Source: Paracoccaceae bacterium (GTDB taxonomy: Bacteria; Pseudomonadota; Alphaproteobacteria; Rhodobacterales; Rhodobacteraceae). Taken from it: a stretch of 7,906 bases of DNA. The notes below the pieces were generated by a model, which was not told the origin of the DNA, did not search any database, and was given only the letters and a program-made list of their open reading frames with translations. The DNA lies in the NCBI GenBank assembly GCA_026997055.1, contig JALWJU010000060.1, positions 1-7,906 on the forward strand, in the 5' to 3' direction. The position numbers and the translations under genes are program-made. The first letter of the stretch is position 1; each line of letters begins with the position of its first letter. This document shows positions 1 to 5,100 of this stretch, piece after piece.

Positions 1-42
1 GGGTATGGCCACGGCCCCATCTGCTGGGCCATGGCCATACCC
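1..42. repeat. Long imperfect inverted repeat (hairpin) inside the SPFH gene tail
   Basis: GGGTATGGCCA at 1-11 is the exact reverse complement of TGGCCATACCC at 32-42. After one mismatch (12/31), GGCCC at 13-17 pairs with GGGCC at 26-30, leaving an 8-base loop (18-25). The stem is thus 16 pairs with one mismatch, and it may continue beyond the window edge. It lies within the Met/Ala/Gln/Gly-rich coding tail of the SPFH gene and has no adjacent T-run, so it is not an obvious intrinsic terminator. Confidence 0.75.
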
Positions 43-860
43 ATTCCCATGCCGAGCCCCGCGCCCATGCCGCCGCCGCCGGCCTGATTCTGCGCCGCGG
101 CGGTCATTGCCTCGGCGGCTGAGAACTGGGTGTATTTGCCCAGGTCGCCGACGATCCCCATCGAGGTGCGCTTGTCGAGCACTTCCTCGACCGCCGGGGG
201 CAGCGAGATGTTTTCGATGTAGAATTCGGGGATGGAGAGCCCGTATTCGGCGACCACCTCGCTGATCGCGGTGGCCACCAGCTTGCCGAGGTCGCCGGTA
301 TTGGCGGCCATGTCCAGCACCGGGATGCCCGAGGCGGCGATCACGCGGGAGAATTCCTGCACGATGATGTTGCGGATCTGGAAGCTGATCTCGTCCATGG
401 TGAATTCGCCGTCGGTGCCGACGATCTCGGTGAGGAACAGGCCCGGGTCGGTGACGCGCACCGCATAGGTGCCGAAGGCGCGGATGCGGGTGGGGCCGAA
501 CTCGGGGTCGCGCAGCATGATCGGGTTTTTCGTGCCCCATTTGAGATCGGTAAACCGGGTGGTGGAGACGAAGTAGATCTCGGACTTGAAGGGCGATTTG
601 AAGCCGTGATCCCAGTGCTGGAGCGTGGTCAGGACGGGGAGGTTGTTGGTCTCGAGCATGTAAAGGCCGGGGGTGAAGACATCGGCGAGCTGCCCCTCGT
701 GGACGAACACCGCCGCCTGGCCCTCGCGCACGGTGAGCTTGGCGCCGTACTTGATCGCGTGGCCCTCGCGCTCGAAGCGCCAGACCATGGTGTCGCGGGT
801 GTCGTCGGTCCAGTGGATGACGTCGATGAATTCGCCGGAGAGGAAATCGAGAATGCCCAT
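1..860 (-). CDS. SPFH-domain protein, YdjI / 'virion core protein' type (C-terminus off the left edge)
   Basis: The frame opens with ATG at 860-858 and stays open for 286 codons to the window edge, so the C-terminus is missing. An SD-like GGGAG lies 7 bases before the ATG. Residues about 25-235 read as an SPFH (stomatin/prohibitin/flotillin) domain of the YdjI branch: MGILDFLSGEFIDVIHW at the N-terminus, a long beta-rich stretch around NPIMLRDPEFG (112-122), then amphipathic helices ending in SMGIVGDLGKYTQF (233-246). From about 257 the chain turns into a Gly/Met/Ala-rich tail. Relatives often end in a zinc ribbon, which would lie outside the window. There is no obvious membrane helix; SPFH proteins usually sit on membranes as oligomers. 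It is the last visible gene after xpaC, telA and the lipoprotein gene, 53 bases downstream of the latter and probably co-transcribed. In Bacillus, YdjI works with membrane partners in envelope stress. A similar scaffold role here is inference; the family call is firm. Confidence 0.88.
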   Translation of the reverse strand, partial: MGILDFLSGEFIDVIHWTDDTRDTMVWRFEREGHAIKYGAKLTVREGQAAVFVHEGQLADVFTPGLYMLETNNLPVLTTLQHWDHGFKSPFKSEIYFVSTTRFTDLKWGTKNPIMLRDPEFGPTRIRAFGTYAVRVTDPGLFLTEIVGTDGEFTMDEISFQIRNIIVQEFSRVIAASGIPVLDMAANTGDLGKLVATAISEVVAEYGLSIPEFYIENISLPPAVEEVLDKRTSMGIVGDLGKYTQFSAAEAMTAAAQNQAGGGGMGAGLGMGMGMAMAQQMGPWPY

Positions 861-913
861 GTGTTTCTCCCTTCAGGTATCAATGCGGTTTCGTGGCTGT
901 GCGGGTGGCTGTC

Positions 914-1855
914 TCATGCGGCACCGCCCATCAGTTCGGCGGCGATCCGTTCGACGATGGGGCGTGCCTGGGATTCGGTCATGCCGGGGGCAAGGCGGCG
1001 GTCATAGAGGATGCGCAGGAGCAATTCGTCATGGGTGGTGAGCAGGCCGAATTCGCCGTCGTCGTTGAAGATCGAGGGGCGCGCGGTGGGGCTGTCATTG
1101 GGCAGGCCCATGGCCTGGGCGATCTCTTCGTGGATGCAGGAGCGGCGCAGGAGGTCGGGATGCTCGGCGCGGATGACGACGATGGCCTGGGCGTAGGCGG
1201 CACTGCCCGCGGGGCTCATGGCCAGCGCCAGGCAATAGGTGTCGCGCTCCATGCCGGTGACGGTGGCGAGCGTCGCGGGGCTGATGCCGGGGGCGATTGC
1301 ACGCAGGGTGGGGGCGAGGCGGCGGCGCTCGTCCTCGTTCAGGATGAAGATGTGGAAATTGGCCCGTCGCTGGCTTTCCACCCGGGAAAAGCCCAGCCCG
1401 GTCAGGCGCGCGAGGCGGGCGGTGTAGCGGCGGATCTCGGCGCTGTCCTTTTCTGCCCGCTCCGGCGCGACCGTGGGGCCGAAGGCGATCCGGTAGCGTA
1501 TCGGGCTCTCCCAGCGGTGCAGGACGGAGCCGTTTTCGCGGGCGATCAGGCGCCCGGCGCGCTCGGAATATTCCTGGTAAAGGGCGATGCGCAGGAAATT
1601 CCGGGCGAGGGTGCGGGCGCTGAAGGGCACGTCCGGCCCGCCGCCATCGGTGCGCAGCAGGCCGTTGGCGAGCAGGCTCTGCTGCACCCGGGCATAATAG
1701 GCCTCGGCGGCGAGGCTGGCCTGGGAGCGGGCAGTGGTCTCGGGACGAGGCGCGGGGGGCGGGGCGCTACGGGGCGCCTGGGCCGGCTCGCAACCCGCCA
1801 GCAGGCCGGTCGCCGCCAGCAGCATCGCCCCTGTCAGGCCTCTTCTCCGCGCCAT
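914..1855 (-). CDS. DUF2927 family lipoprotein
   Basis: A 313-residue protein with a classical lipoprotein signal: basic MARRRG, a hydrophobic stretch and the lipobox LLAGC with Cys22 as the predicted lipidation site. A Pro/Ala-rich linker (about 23-42) follows, as is common for periplasmic lipoproteins. The globular part fits DUF2927, a family known from Alphaproteobacteria, with conserved features around DTYCLALAMS (205-214) and the strongest block at SCIHEEIAQAMGLPND (239-254). The pair Cys208/Cys240 may form a disulfide. The HEEIAQ core (242-247) resembles a zincin HExxH helix with Gln in place of the second His, so a metallopeptidase fold without standard zinc ligands is possible; this is inference. 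The ATG at 1855-1853 has GGGAG 7 bases upstream. The gene starts 24 bases after telA ends and lies 53 bases before the SPFH gene, which fits one operon. Its function is unknown; the context suggests an envelope role. Confidence 0.82.
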   Translation of the reverse strand: MARRRGLTGAMLLAATGLLAGCEPAQAPRSAPPPAPRPETTARSQASLAAEAYYARVQQSLLANGLLRTDGGGPDVPFSARTLARNFLRIALYQEYSERAGRLIARENGSVLHRWESPIRYRIAFGPTVAPERAEKDSAEIRRYTARLARLTGLGFSRVESQRRANFHIFILNEDERRRLAPTLRAIAPGISPATLATVTGMERDTYCLALAMSPAGSAAYAQAIVVIRAEHPDLLRRSCIHEEIAQAMGLPNDSPTARPSIFNDDGEFGLLTTHDELLLRILYDRRLAPGMTESQARPIVERIAAELMGGAA

Positions 1856-1879
1856 GCCGTCGCTCCCGCCCCCGCGCGT

Positions 1880-3070
1880 CTAGCCCTGGGCCGAGGTGCC
1901 GATATTGTCGCCGGTCCCGTCGCCGCGTGCCCGGGCCGCCGAAAGCACCGATTTCAGCTCGCCTTCCATCTTCTGCAATTCCGCCTCGGCGGCGGCGCGG
2001 CGCGCCTTGCCCTCGTCGGCAATCTGCAGGCTCTCCTCGATGGTGGCAATGAGATTCTCGTTGGCGGCGCGGATCGCCTCGATGTCGAACACCCCGCGCT
2101 CCATCTCCTCGCGCACGGCGCGGTTGGCCGCGCGCAGGTTTTCGGCATTGGCCCTGAGCAGTTCGTTGGTGAGGTCGGTGGCCTCCCTGACCGCCGCCGC
2201 CGCCTCGCCGGAGCGCTGGATGGTCACCGCCTGGGCAAGCTGGGTCTCCCAGAGCGGGACGGTATTGACCAGGGTGGAGTTGATCTTTGTCACCAGCGAC
2301 TTGTCGTTTTCCTGCACCAGGCGGATCGAGGGCAGCGACTGCATGGTGACCTGGCGGGTGAGCTTGAGGTCATGGACGCGCCGCTCGAGGTCGTCGCGCG
2401 CCGCGCGCAGGTCGCGCAGCTCCTGGGCGAGCAGCACGCCCTTGTCTTCGGGCGCGGCCTCCACCTCCTTCTGCTTTGCGGGGAGCACCTCTTCGTCAAG
2501 CTCCTTGAGCTTGGCTTCGCCCGCGGCGATGTAGAGCGCCAGTTCGTCGTAGAAGGCAAGCGTCTTTTCATAGAGCTTGTCGAGCGACTTGATGTCCTTG
2601 AGCAGGGTGTGCTGGTGGGTGAGCAGGTTTTCGCTCACCCGGTCGATCTGGCCCTGCACCTCTTCGTAGCGGGCGAGGAACTTGGCCGCCGGCGCGGCGC
2701 GGCCAAGGAGCTTCTCCCACCAGGAGCGCTTGCGGCGCATGTCGAGCTCGGAGACCGAAAAGCCGCGGATGGTGGTGACGATCGAGCGCAGGCTGTCGCC
2801 GGCGGGCCCCACGTCCTTGTTCTTCACGCCCTGGAGCATTTCCTGGCTGATTTCCTGCAGTCCGGCCTGGGCGGTGGAGCCGAATTCGACGATCGACTGG
2901 GTGTTTGCCAGGTCGATCTCGTCCATGCGCTTGCGGATCTCGGCGCTGGTGGGCTCGTCGGCCGCTTCGACCGGCACCAGTTCGCCGGAAGGTTCGGGCA
3001 GGAGCACCGCCGAAATCTCTTCCACCTCCCTGAGCGCCGCCCGGGCCTGCTCGCGTATCGTTTCAGCCAT
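1880..3070 (-). CDS. telA: TelA/KlaA toxic anion (tellurite) resistance family protein
   Basis: A 396-residue protein matching the TelA family (Pfam PF05816) over nearly its whole length, the usual size for the family. It is mostly helical and predicted cytoplasmic, with no signal peptide or membrane helix. Diagnostic blocks are the region around RRKRSWWEKLLG (112-123), the long helices from about 128 to 245, and the highly conserved segment LPSIRLVQENDKSLVTKINS (246-265) followed by LVNTVPLWETQL (267-278). Family members are linked to tellurite and other toxic-anion resistance and to envelope or antibiotic stress, but the mechanism is unsettled. Its ATG overlaps the xpaC stop by one base (TAATG), so translation is probably coupled. 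An adjacent xpaC-telA pair also occurs in Bacillus subtilis (xpaC-yaaN), which supports a joint function. The frame ends in TAG at 1882-1880. The family call is firm; actual tellurite resistance is not shown by sequence. Confidence 0.92.
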   Translation of the reverse strand: MAETIREQARAALREVEEISAVLLPEPSGELVPVEAADEPTSAEIRKRMDEIDLANTQSIVEFGSTAQAGLQEISQEMLQGVKNKDVGPAGDSLRSIVTTIRGFSVSELDMRRKRSWWEKLLGRAAPAAKFLARYEEVQGQIDRVSENLLTHQHTLLKDIKSLDKLYEKTLAFYDELALYIAAGEAKLKELDEEVLPAKQKEVEAAPEDKGVLLAQELRDLRAARDDLERRVHDLKLTRQVTMQSLPSIRLVQENDKSLVTKINSTLVNTVPLWETQLAQAVTIQRSGEAAAAVREATDLTNELLRANAENLRAANRAVREEMERGVFDIEAIRAANENLIATIEESLQIADEGKARRAAAEAELQKMEGELKSVLSAARARGDGTGDNIGTSAQG

Positions 3071-3975
3071 TACTCTTCCTCCCGTTCCCTCTCGTCAACT
3101 CTCTCCAGCGCCACGCCCTCGCGGGCAAGCCGCTCGCGCAGGACTTCGATTTCCACGTCCAGATCGGTGCGCTCGTCGCTCAGAAGCGCCCGGGTCTTGT
3201 GCGCGAAGCTGCCTTCGAGGTCGTCCAGCAGCGCGACGTAATCGGCGCGCGCGCCGGCATCGCCATTGCGCGCGTAAAGATTGGCGAATTTCTCCGTCGC
3301 ATCGCGCGCCCCCTTGAGATAGACCACCAGGTACTTGCGCGCCGCGGTCAGGTCGCGCGGATCCTCCTCGATGCTGCGAAACATCTCGCGCGCGACCTCG
3401 GCGAAGCGGGCCACGCGCGCTTCAAGCGCGCGCTCGCGCAGGGGCGCGATGGCCTCCTGCATCGCCGCCAGATGCGCCTCGGCCTTTTCCAGCGCGCGCG
3501 CCACCCGGTCGGTCTGGAATTCGTCGATCCCCTCCATGCCCTTGTTTTTCAAGGGATCCGGGCCGAAGGCGGCGAAGTGCAGCACCGTGCCGAGCCCACC
3601 CAGAAGGGCGCTGGTCAGCAGGCTGCCCTCGATCATCGCCGCGGCAAACAGCCCGGCGCCGGTCAGCAGCGAAGCGAAAATCTTGCGCGGAAAGGCCGGG
3701 CGGCGGGCCACCCTGCGCGCCATGTAGGCGGCCTCGGCGCGCAGCCCCTCGCGGGTGAGCCAGGCGGCGAGGACCAGCAGGGCGAAGCCCGCGAGGCTGA
3801 GCGTGAGCGCCTCGGGCGGGCGGAAAAAGGCGCGGATTGCCAGCGGCAGCGACGCGAGAAACAGCAGCCCCGCCCGCCAGCCTCCGCGCGGACGGGCGAC
3901 ACCCCGTCCGGCGCCCCGCCTGACGTCCCGTCCGGTCGCCCCGGGGCTGTGCGCGCCGCCATACCGCCGTGCCAT
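3070..3975 (-). CDS. xpaC: XpaC family membrane protein ('5-bromo-4-chloroindolyl phosphate hydrolysis' family)
   Basis: A 301-residue protein. The N-terminus (1-32) is rich in Arg and Gly. Predicted membrane segments lie at about 33-51, 57-73, 98-117 and 119-137. A charged, helical cytoplasmic part follows (about 145-300), containing GIDEFQTDRVARALEKAEAH (149-168) and the acidic C-terminus DEREREEE. This layout and the C-terminal half fit the XpaC family (PF10112). The name comes from an old indolyl-phosphate hydrolysis phenotype, and a true phosphatase activity is doubtful: I see no phosphatase motif. It sits directly before telA (TAATG overlap) and directly after a 27-codon membrane peptide (TGATG overlap), so all three are likely translated as a coupled set. 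The Arg-rich start could be an N-terminal extension, but the ATG at 3975-3973 is supported by the overlap with the upstream stop. Confidence 0.83.
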   Translation of the reverse strand: MARRYGGAHSPGATGRDVRRGAGRGVARPRGGWRAGLLFLASLPLAIRAFFRPPEALTLSLAGFALLVLAAWLTREGLRAEAAYMARRVARRPAFPRKIFASLLTGAGLFAAAMIEGSLLTSALLGGLGTVLHFAAFGPDPLKNKGMEGIDEFQTDRVARALEKAEAHLAAMQEAIAPLRERALEARVARFAEVAREMFRSIEEDPRDLTAARKYLVVYLKGARDATEKFANLYARNGDAGARADYVALLDDLEGSFAHKTRALLSDERTDLDVEIEVLRERLAREGVALERVDEREREEE

Positions 3976-4058
3976 CAGCCCCCCCCCGTAAAGGAAACAT
4001 AGAGGACCAGGGCGATCAGCAGGAAGAACGCCAGTTTCTGCAGGCCGGAAGCCGTCAC
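3975..4058 (-). CDS. 27-residue single-helix membrane peptide upstream of xpaC
   Basis: This is a very short frame that routine gene calling would miss. It starts with GTG at 4058-4056, has a good GGAGG at 4067-4063 four bases upstream, and ends in a TGA that overlaps the xpaC ATG (TGATG). The peptide begins MTASGLQKLAFFLLIALVLY and ends VSFTGGG, giving one hydrophobic helix of about 15-16 residues flanked by a Lys on the N-side and a Gly tail. The ribosome-binding site, the exact coupling to xpaC and the clean membrane helix argue for a real gene. It may be a small subunit or anchor for XpaC/TelA, or a leader for translational coupling; neither is proven. Its last codons contain a run of nine G, which allows frame slipping into xpaC. 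Confidence 0.6.
   Translation of the reverse strand: MTASGLQKLAFFLLIALVLYVSFTGGG
3979..3987. repeat. Homopolymer of nine C (+) / nine G (coding strand) at the peptide-xpaC junction
   Basis: The run reads ACG GGG GGG GGC TGA on the coding strand, immediately before the xpaC ATG. Insertion of one G, or a -1 ribosomal slip on the run, removes the TGA and continues as CTG ATG GCA in the xpaC frame. That would fuse the membrane peptide to XpaC. Loss of one G leads into a third, non-xpaC frame. Confidence 0.8.
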
Positions 4059-4059
4059 T

Positions 4060-4158
4060 TCACCTCCCCTCCCCGCGCTGTCTCCATGCGGGGTCTTGCA
4101 AGATATAGCCCTGTTGGCCGTTCTTTTCCATGGCCTCCATGACCGTGCGCACGCTCAC
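4060..4158 (-). CDS. Doubtful 32-residue frame (hypothetical, possibly part of a broken gene)
   Basis: A GTG at 4158-4156 overlaps the stop of the preceding frame (GTGA), and the frame ends in TGA at 4062-4060, one base before the GTG of the membrane peptide. Its translation includes MEAMEKNGQQGYILQDPAWR, which looks more protein-like than the other frames here. It has no ribosome-binding site of its own; the overlap suggests coupling or a frameshift from the preceding frame. It could be the 3' half of a single small gene split by a one-base shift, or chance. Confidence 0.25.
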   Translation of the reverse strand: MSVRTVMEAMEKNGQQGYILQDPAWRQRGEGR

Positions 4159-4325
4159 CGCCTTTGCCCGGCCTGCCGCTCATGGGCGAGCTTGCGCTTG
4201 CGGCCCCTTTGCAGCGCCTCGACCACGAACAGCACCACCACGTCCGGCGCCAAAGCCCCGCGCCCCCCGCGGGCAGCGGGGCAGCGGCAGGTTGCCAGGG
4301 TTTTCGAAGGTGAAAGGTCGGCCAT
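4155..4325 (-). CDS. Doubtful 56-residue frame (hypothetical, possibly part of a broken gene)
   Basis: The ATG at 4325-4323 has a GGAG three bases upstream (AAACGGAGCAATG), directly after the 14-base tandem repeats. The product starts MADLSPSKTL, contains the short hydrophobic patch DVVVLFVVEALQ (28-39) followed by the very basic GRKRKLAHER (41-50), and ends QAGQRR at a TGA (4157-4155). I recognise no family. If translated it would be the first gene of the operon leading to xpaC. A -1 shift near the end would continue into the following frame, giving a product of about 88 residues. This is weak evidence in GC-rich sequence. Confidence 0.25.
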   Translation of the reverse strand: MADLSPSKTLATCRCPAARGGRGALAPDVVVLFVVEALQRGRKRKLAHERQAGQRR

Positions 4326-4332
4326 TGCTCCG

Positions 4333-4374
4333 TTTGCCCCCCGGTGTTTGCCCCCCGGTGTTTGCCCCTCCGTG
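4333..4374. repeat. Three tandem copies of a 14-base unit
   Basis: The unit TTTGCCCCCCGGTG occurs at 4333-4346 and 4347-4360 exactly, and at 4361-4374 with two changes (TTTGCCCCTCCGTG). On the minus strand this gives regularly spaced G-runs separated by CAAACACC, just upstream of the doubtful ATG at 4325 and downstream of the possible promoter at 4414-4387. A leader-RNA or protein-binding role, or a G-quadruplex, is conceivable but unproven. Confidence 0.85.
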
Positions 4375-4386
4375 ACAAGTCGCTCC

Positions 4387-4414
4387 AGCATAGGCGACCC
4401 GCCGGGCGGGGCAA
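4387..4414 (-). promoter_or_regulatory. Possible sigma-70-type promoter for the xpaC-telA operon
   Basis: On the minus strand TTGCCC (4414-4409) and TATGCT (4392-4387) are separated by 16 bases, a fair match to -35/-10 elements. The start would fall near 4380, upstream of the 14-base repeats and the whole minus-strand gene set. The spacer contains the palindrome CCCGCCGGGCGGG (4398-4410), which could be an operator but may be simple GC-rich chance. The evidence is consensus likeness and position only. Confidence 0.3.
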
Positions 4415-4482
4415 GGGGGAATGGCGCGGGGAATTTCCCTTTGGCTGCGGGGGCGTCGGGAGGTAATCGGCGCTGCTCGCCG

Positions 4483-4520
4483 GCATCGCGGCCGGGGCCT
4501 CGCATCGCGGCCCGGGCCTC
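4483..4520. repeat. Two tandem copies of a 19-base unit
   Basis: GCATCGCGGCCGGGGCCTC (4483-4501) is followed at once by the same 19 bases with a single G-to-C change (4502-4520). It lies in the non-coding stretch downstream of the four-cysteine protein gene. It looks like a recent slippage duplication; no function can be read from it. Confidence 0.85.
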
Positions 4521-4528
4521 GCGCTCCC

Positions 4529-4541
4529 GGGGCGTCGCCCC
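4529..4541 (-). terminator. Weak hairpin after the four-cysteine protein gene
   Basis: GGGGCGTCGCCCC forms a 5-pair stem with a 3-base loop, starting 6 bases after the minus-strand TGA at 4548. There is no T-run after it on the minus strand, so it is at best a poor terminator or an RNA end-stabiliser. Confidence 0.25.
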
Positions 4542-4547
4542 CCGCCA

Positions 4548-4958
4548 TCACACCCCCGCATCCGGCCCCATGCAATAGAGCGCCTCGGCGGCGGGGCGGG
4601 CGGAATAGGTGATGCCTTCGTCCCCTTCGGCGAGCCGCGCCATCAGGCCCGCGCTTTCCTGCCAGAATTCCCAGCACAGGGGCTCGTCGGGCCGGTCTTC
4701 ATAGACAAAGCAGATATTGCCCGCCTCTTCCCACCATTTCCCGGCCAGGCAGCGCCCGTCGAGAAAGGACCAGTTGACGCGCCTGCCGGGCAGGTATTGC
4801 TCGGCGCCGTAATCGGTGCCGCCCTGACTGTAGATATAGGTCCGGCCGCGGGTCAGGGCGTCGAAGCCCGGGCCGTCCAGAGCTTGCCGGGCCGCCGCGC
4901 TCAGCGGGGCCAGAAGCGCGCTCGAAAGGGTCAGGGCATGAAAAAGGCTGCGCAACAT
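4548..4958 (-). CDS. Secreted four-cysteine conserved hypothetical protein
   Basis: A 136-residue protein. Residues 1-23 form a Sec-type signal peptide (MLRSLFHALTLSSALLAPLS then AAA), with cleavage likely near residue 23, so the mature protein of about 113 residues is periplasmic. Its four cysteines (70, 83, 95, 129) lie in the mature part in the setting GRCLAGKW, NICFVYED, PLCWEFW and LYCMGPD, which suggests two disulfides. It is rich in aromatic residues. Small secreted proteins with this GRCLAGxW ... ICFxYED ... CW pattern are familiar from Alphaproteobacteria, but I know no function. The frame is open further upstream, but the ATG at 4958-4956 directly precedes the signal peptide and lies 6 bases after a TATTGT -10-like hexamer. 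The transcript may therefore be leaderless, which would explain the absence of an SD. The gene diverges from the NuoE-NuoF fusion gene. Confidence 0.75.
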   Translation of the reverse strand: MLRSLFHALTLSSALLAPLSAAARQALDGPGFDALTRGRTYIYSQGGTDYGAEQYLPGRRVNWSFLDGRCLAGKWWEEAGNICFVYEDRPDEPLCWEFWQESAGLMARLAEGDEGITYSARPAAEALYCMGPDAGV

Positions 4959-4964
4959 GGCGCG

Positions 4965-4993
4965 ACAATAGCGCAAGGCACCGCCTCTGGCCA
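4965..4993 (-). promoter_or_regulatory. Candidate promoter of the four-cysteine protein gene (leaderless)
   Basis: On the minus strand TGGCCA (4993-4988), a 17-base spacer and TATTGT (4970-4965) resemble -35/-10 elements. The expected start about 7 bases on coincides with the A of the ATG at 4958. The -10 is part of GCGCTATTGT, which recurs in inverted orientation at 5051-5060. Confidence 0.45.
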
Positions 4994-5050
4994 GCCGGGC
5001 GCCGGAGCGGGCGGGGATGTCGTTTTTGGCTCGCCTGCGGGGGGGCAGAG

Positions 5051-5060
5051 GCGCTATTGT
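5051..5060 (+). promoter_or_regulatory. Inverted partner of the GCGCTATTGT box, candidate -10 region of the NuoE-NuoF gene
   Basis: GCGCTATTGT at 5051-5060 is the exact reverse complement of 4965-4974. Its TATTGT (5055-5060) sits as a -10 element for the plus-strand gene, with a start expected near 5067. I see no good -35 at the usual distance; TTGGCT at 5026-5031 is too far away. A transcript from here would exclude the upstream ATG at 5017 and favour 5086 or 5101. Confidence 0.4.
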
Positions 5061-5070
5061 GACGCCAGGC

Positions 5071-5098
5071 AATGGCGGGGAGGCAATGGCGGGGAGGC
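5071..5098. repeat. Perfect 14-base tandem duplication over the ribosome-binding/start region
   Basis: AATGGCGGGGAGGC occurs at 5071-5084 and again at 5085-5098 without change. Each copy carries an ATG and a GGGGAGG SD-like run. The first ATG (5072) is out of frame with the flavoprotein gene; the second (5086) is in frame, as is the ATG at 5101 just after the repeat. Gain or loss of a copy would change start choice and spacing. Confidence 0.9.
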
Positions 5099-5100
5099 GG

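Larger units (their letters stand above)
4059..4547. other. 490-base region without a convincing gene
   Basis: This stretch separates the xpaC-telA operon from the four-cysteine protein gene. It contains two tandem repeats (4333-4374 and 4483-4520), a possible minus-strand promoter (4414-4387), two weak overlapping minus-strand frames (4325-4155 and 4158-4060) and a compact hairpin (4529-4541). Open frames on both strands are long only because the DNA is so GC-rich. Their translations are Arg/Pro/Gly/Ala-rich and look like no family I recognise. It may be a mixture of a leader region and a decayed small gene. Confidence 0.5.

Noticed and set aside
893..3241. A 782-codon open frame on the plus strand
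   Set aside because: It is antisense to the DUF2927 and telA genes, which have recognisable families, SDs and operon junctions. Its translation is a His/Gly/Arg-rich shadow of GC-rich codon use.
4300..4450. The short direct repeats considered as a CRISPR array
   Set aside because: The 14-base units abut each other with no spacers, so this is a simple tandem repeat.
4055..4561. A 168-codon minus-strand frame across the same stretch
   Set aside because: Its Arg/Gly/Pro-rich product covers repeats in a phase with no coding signal. It overlaps the start of the better-supported membrane peptide.
4096..4578. A 160-codon plus-strand frame in the non-coding stretch
   Set aside because: It runs through both tandem repeats, has no SD and no family resemblance, and ends inside the four-cysteine gene on the other strand.
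5017..5100. Upstream ATG at 5017 as the start of the flavoprotein
   Set aside because: It would place the start before the TATTGT box at 5055-5060 and has no strong SD at proper spacing. The added residues do not resemble the NuoE domain.
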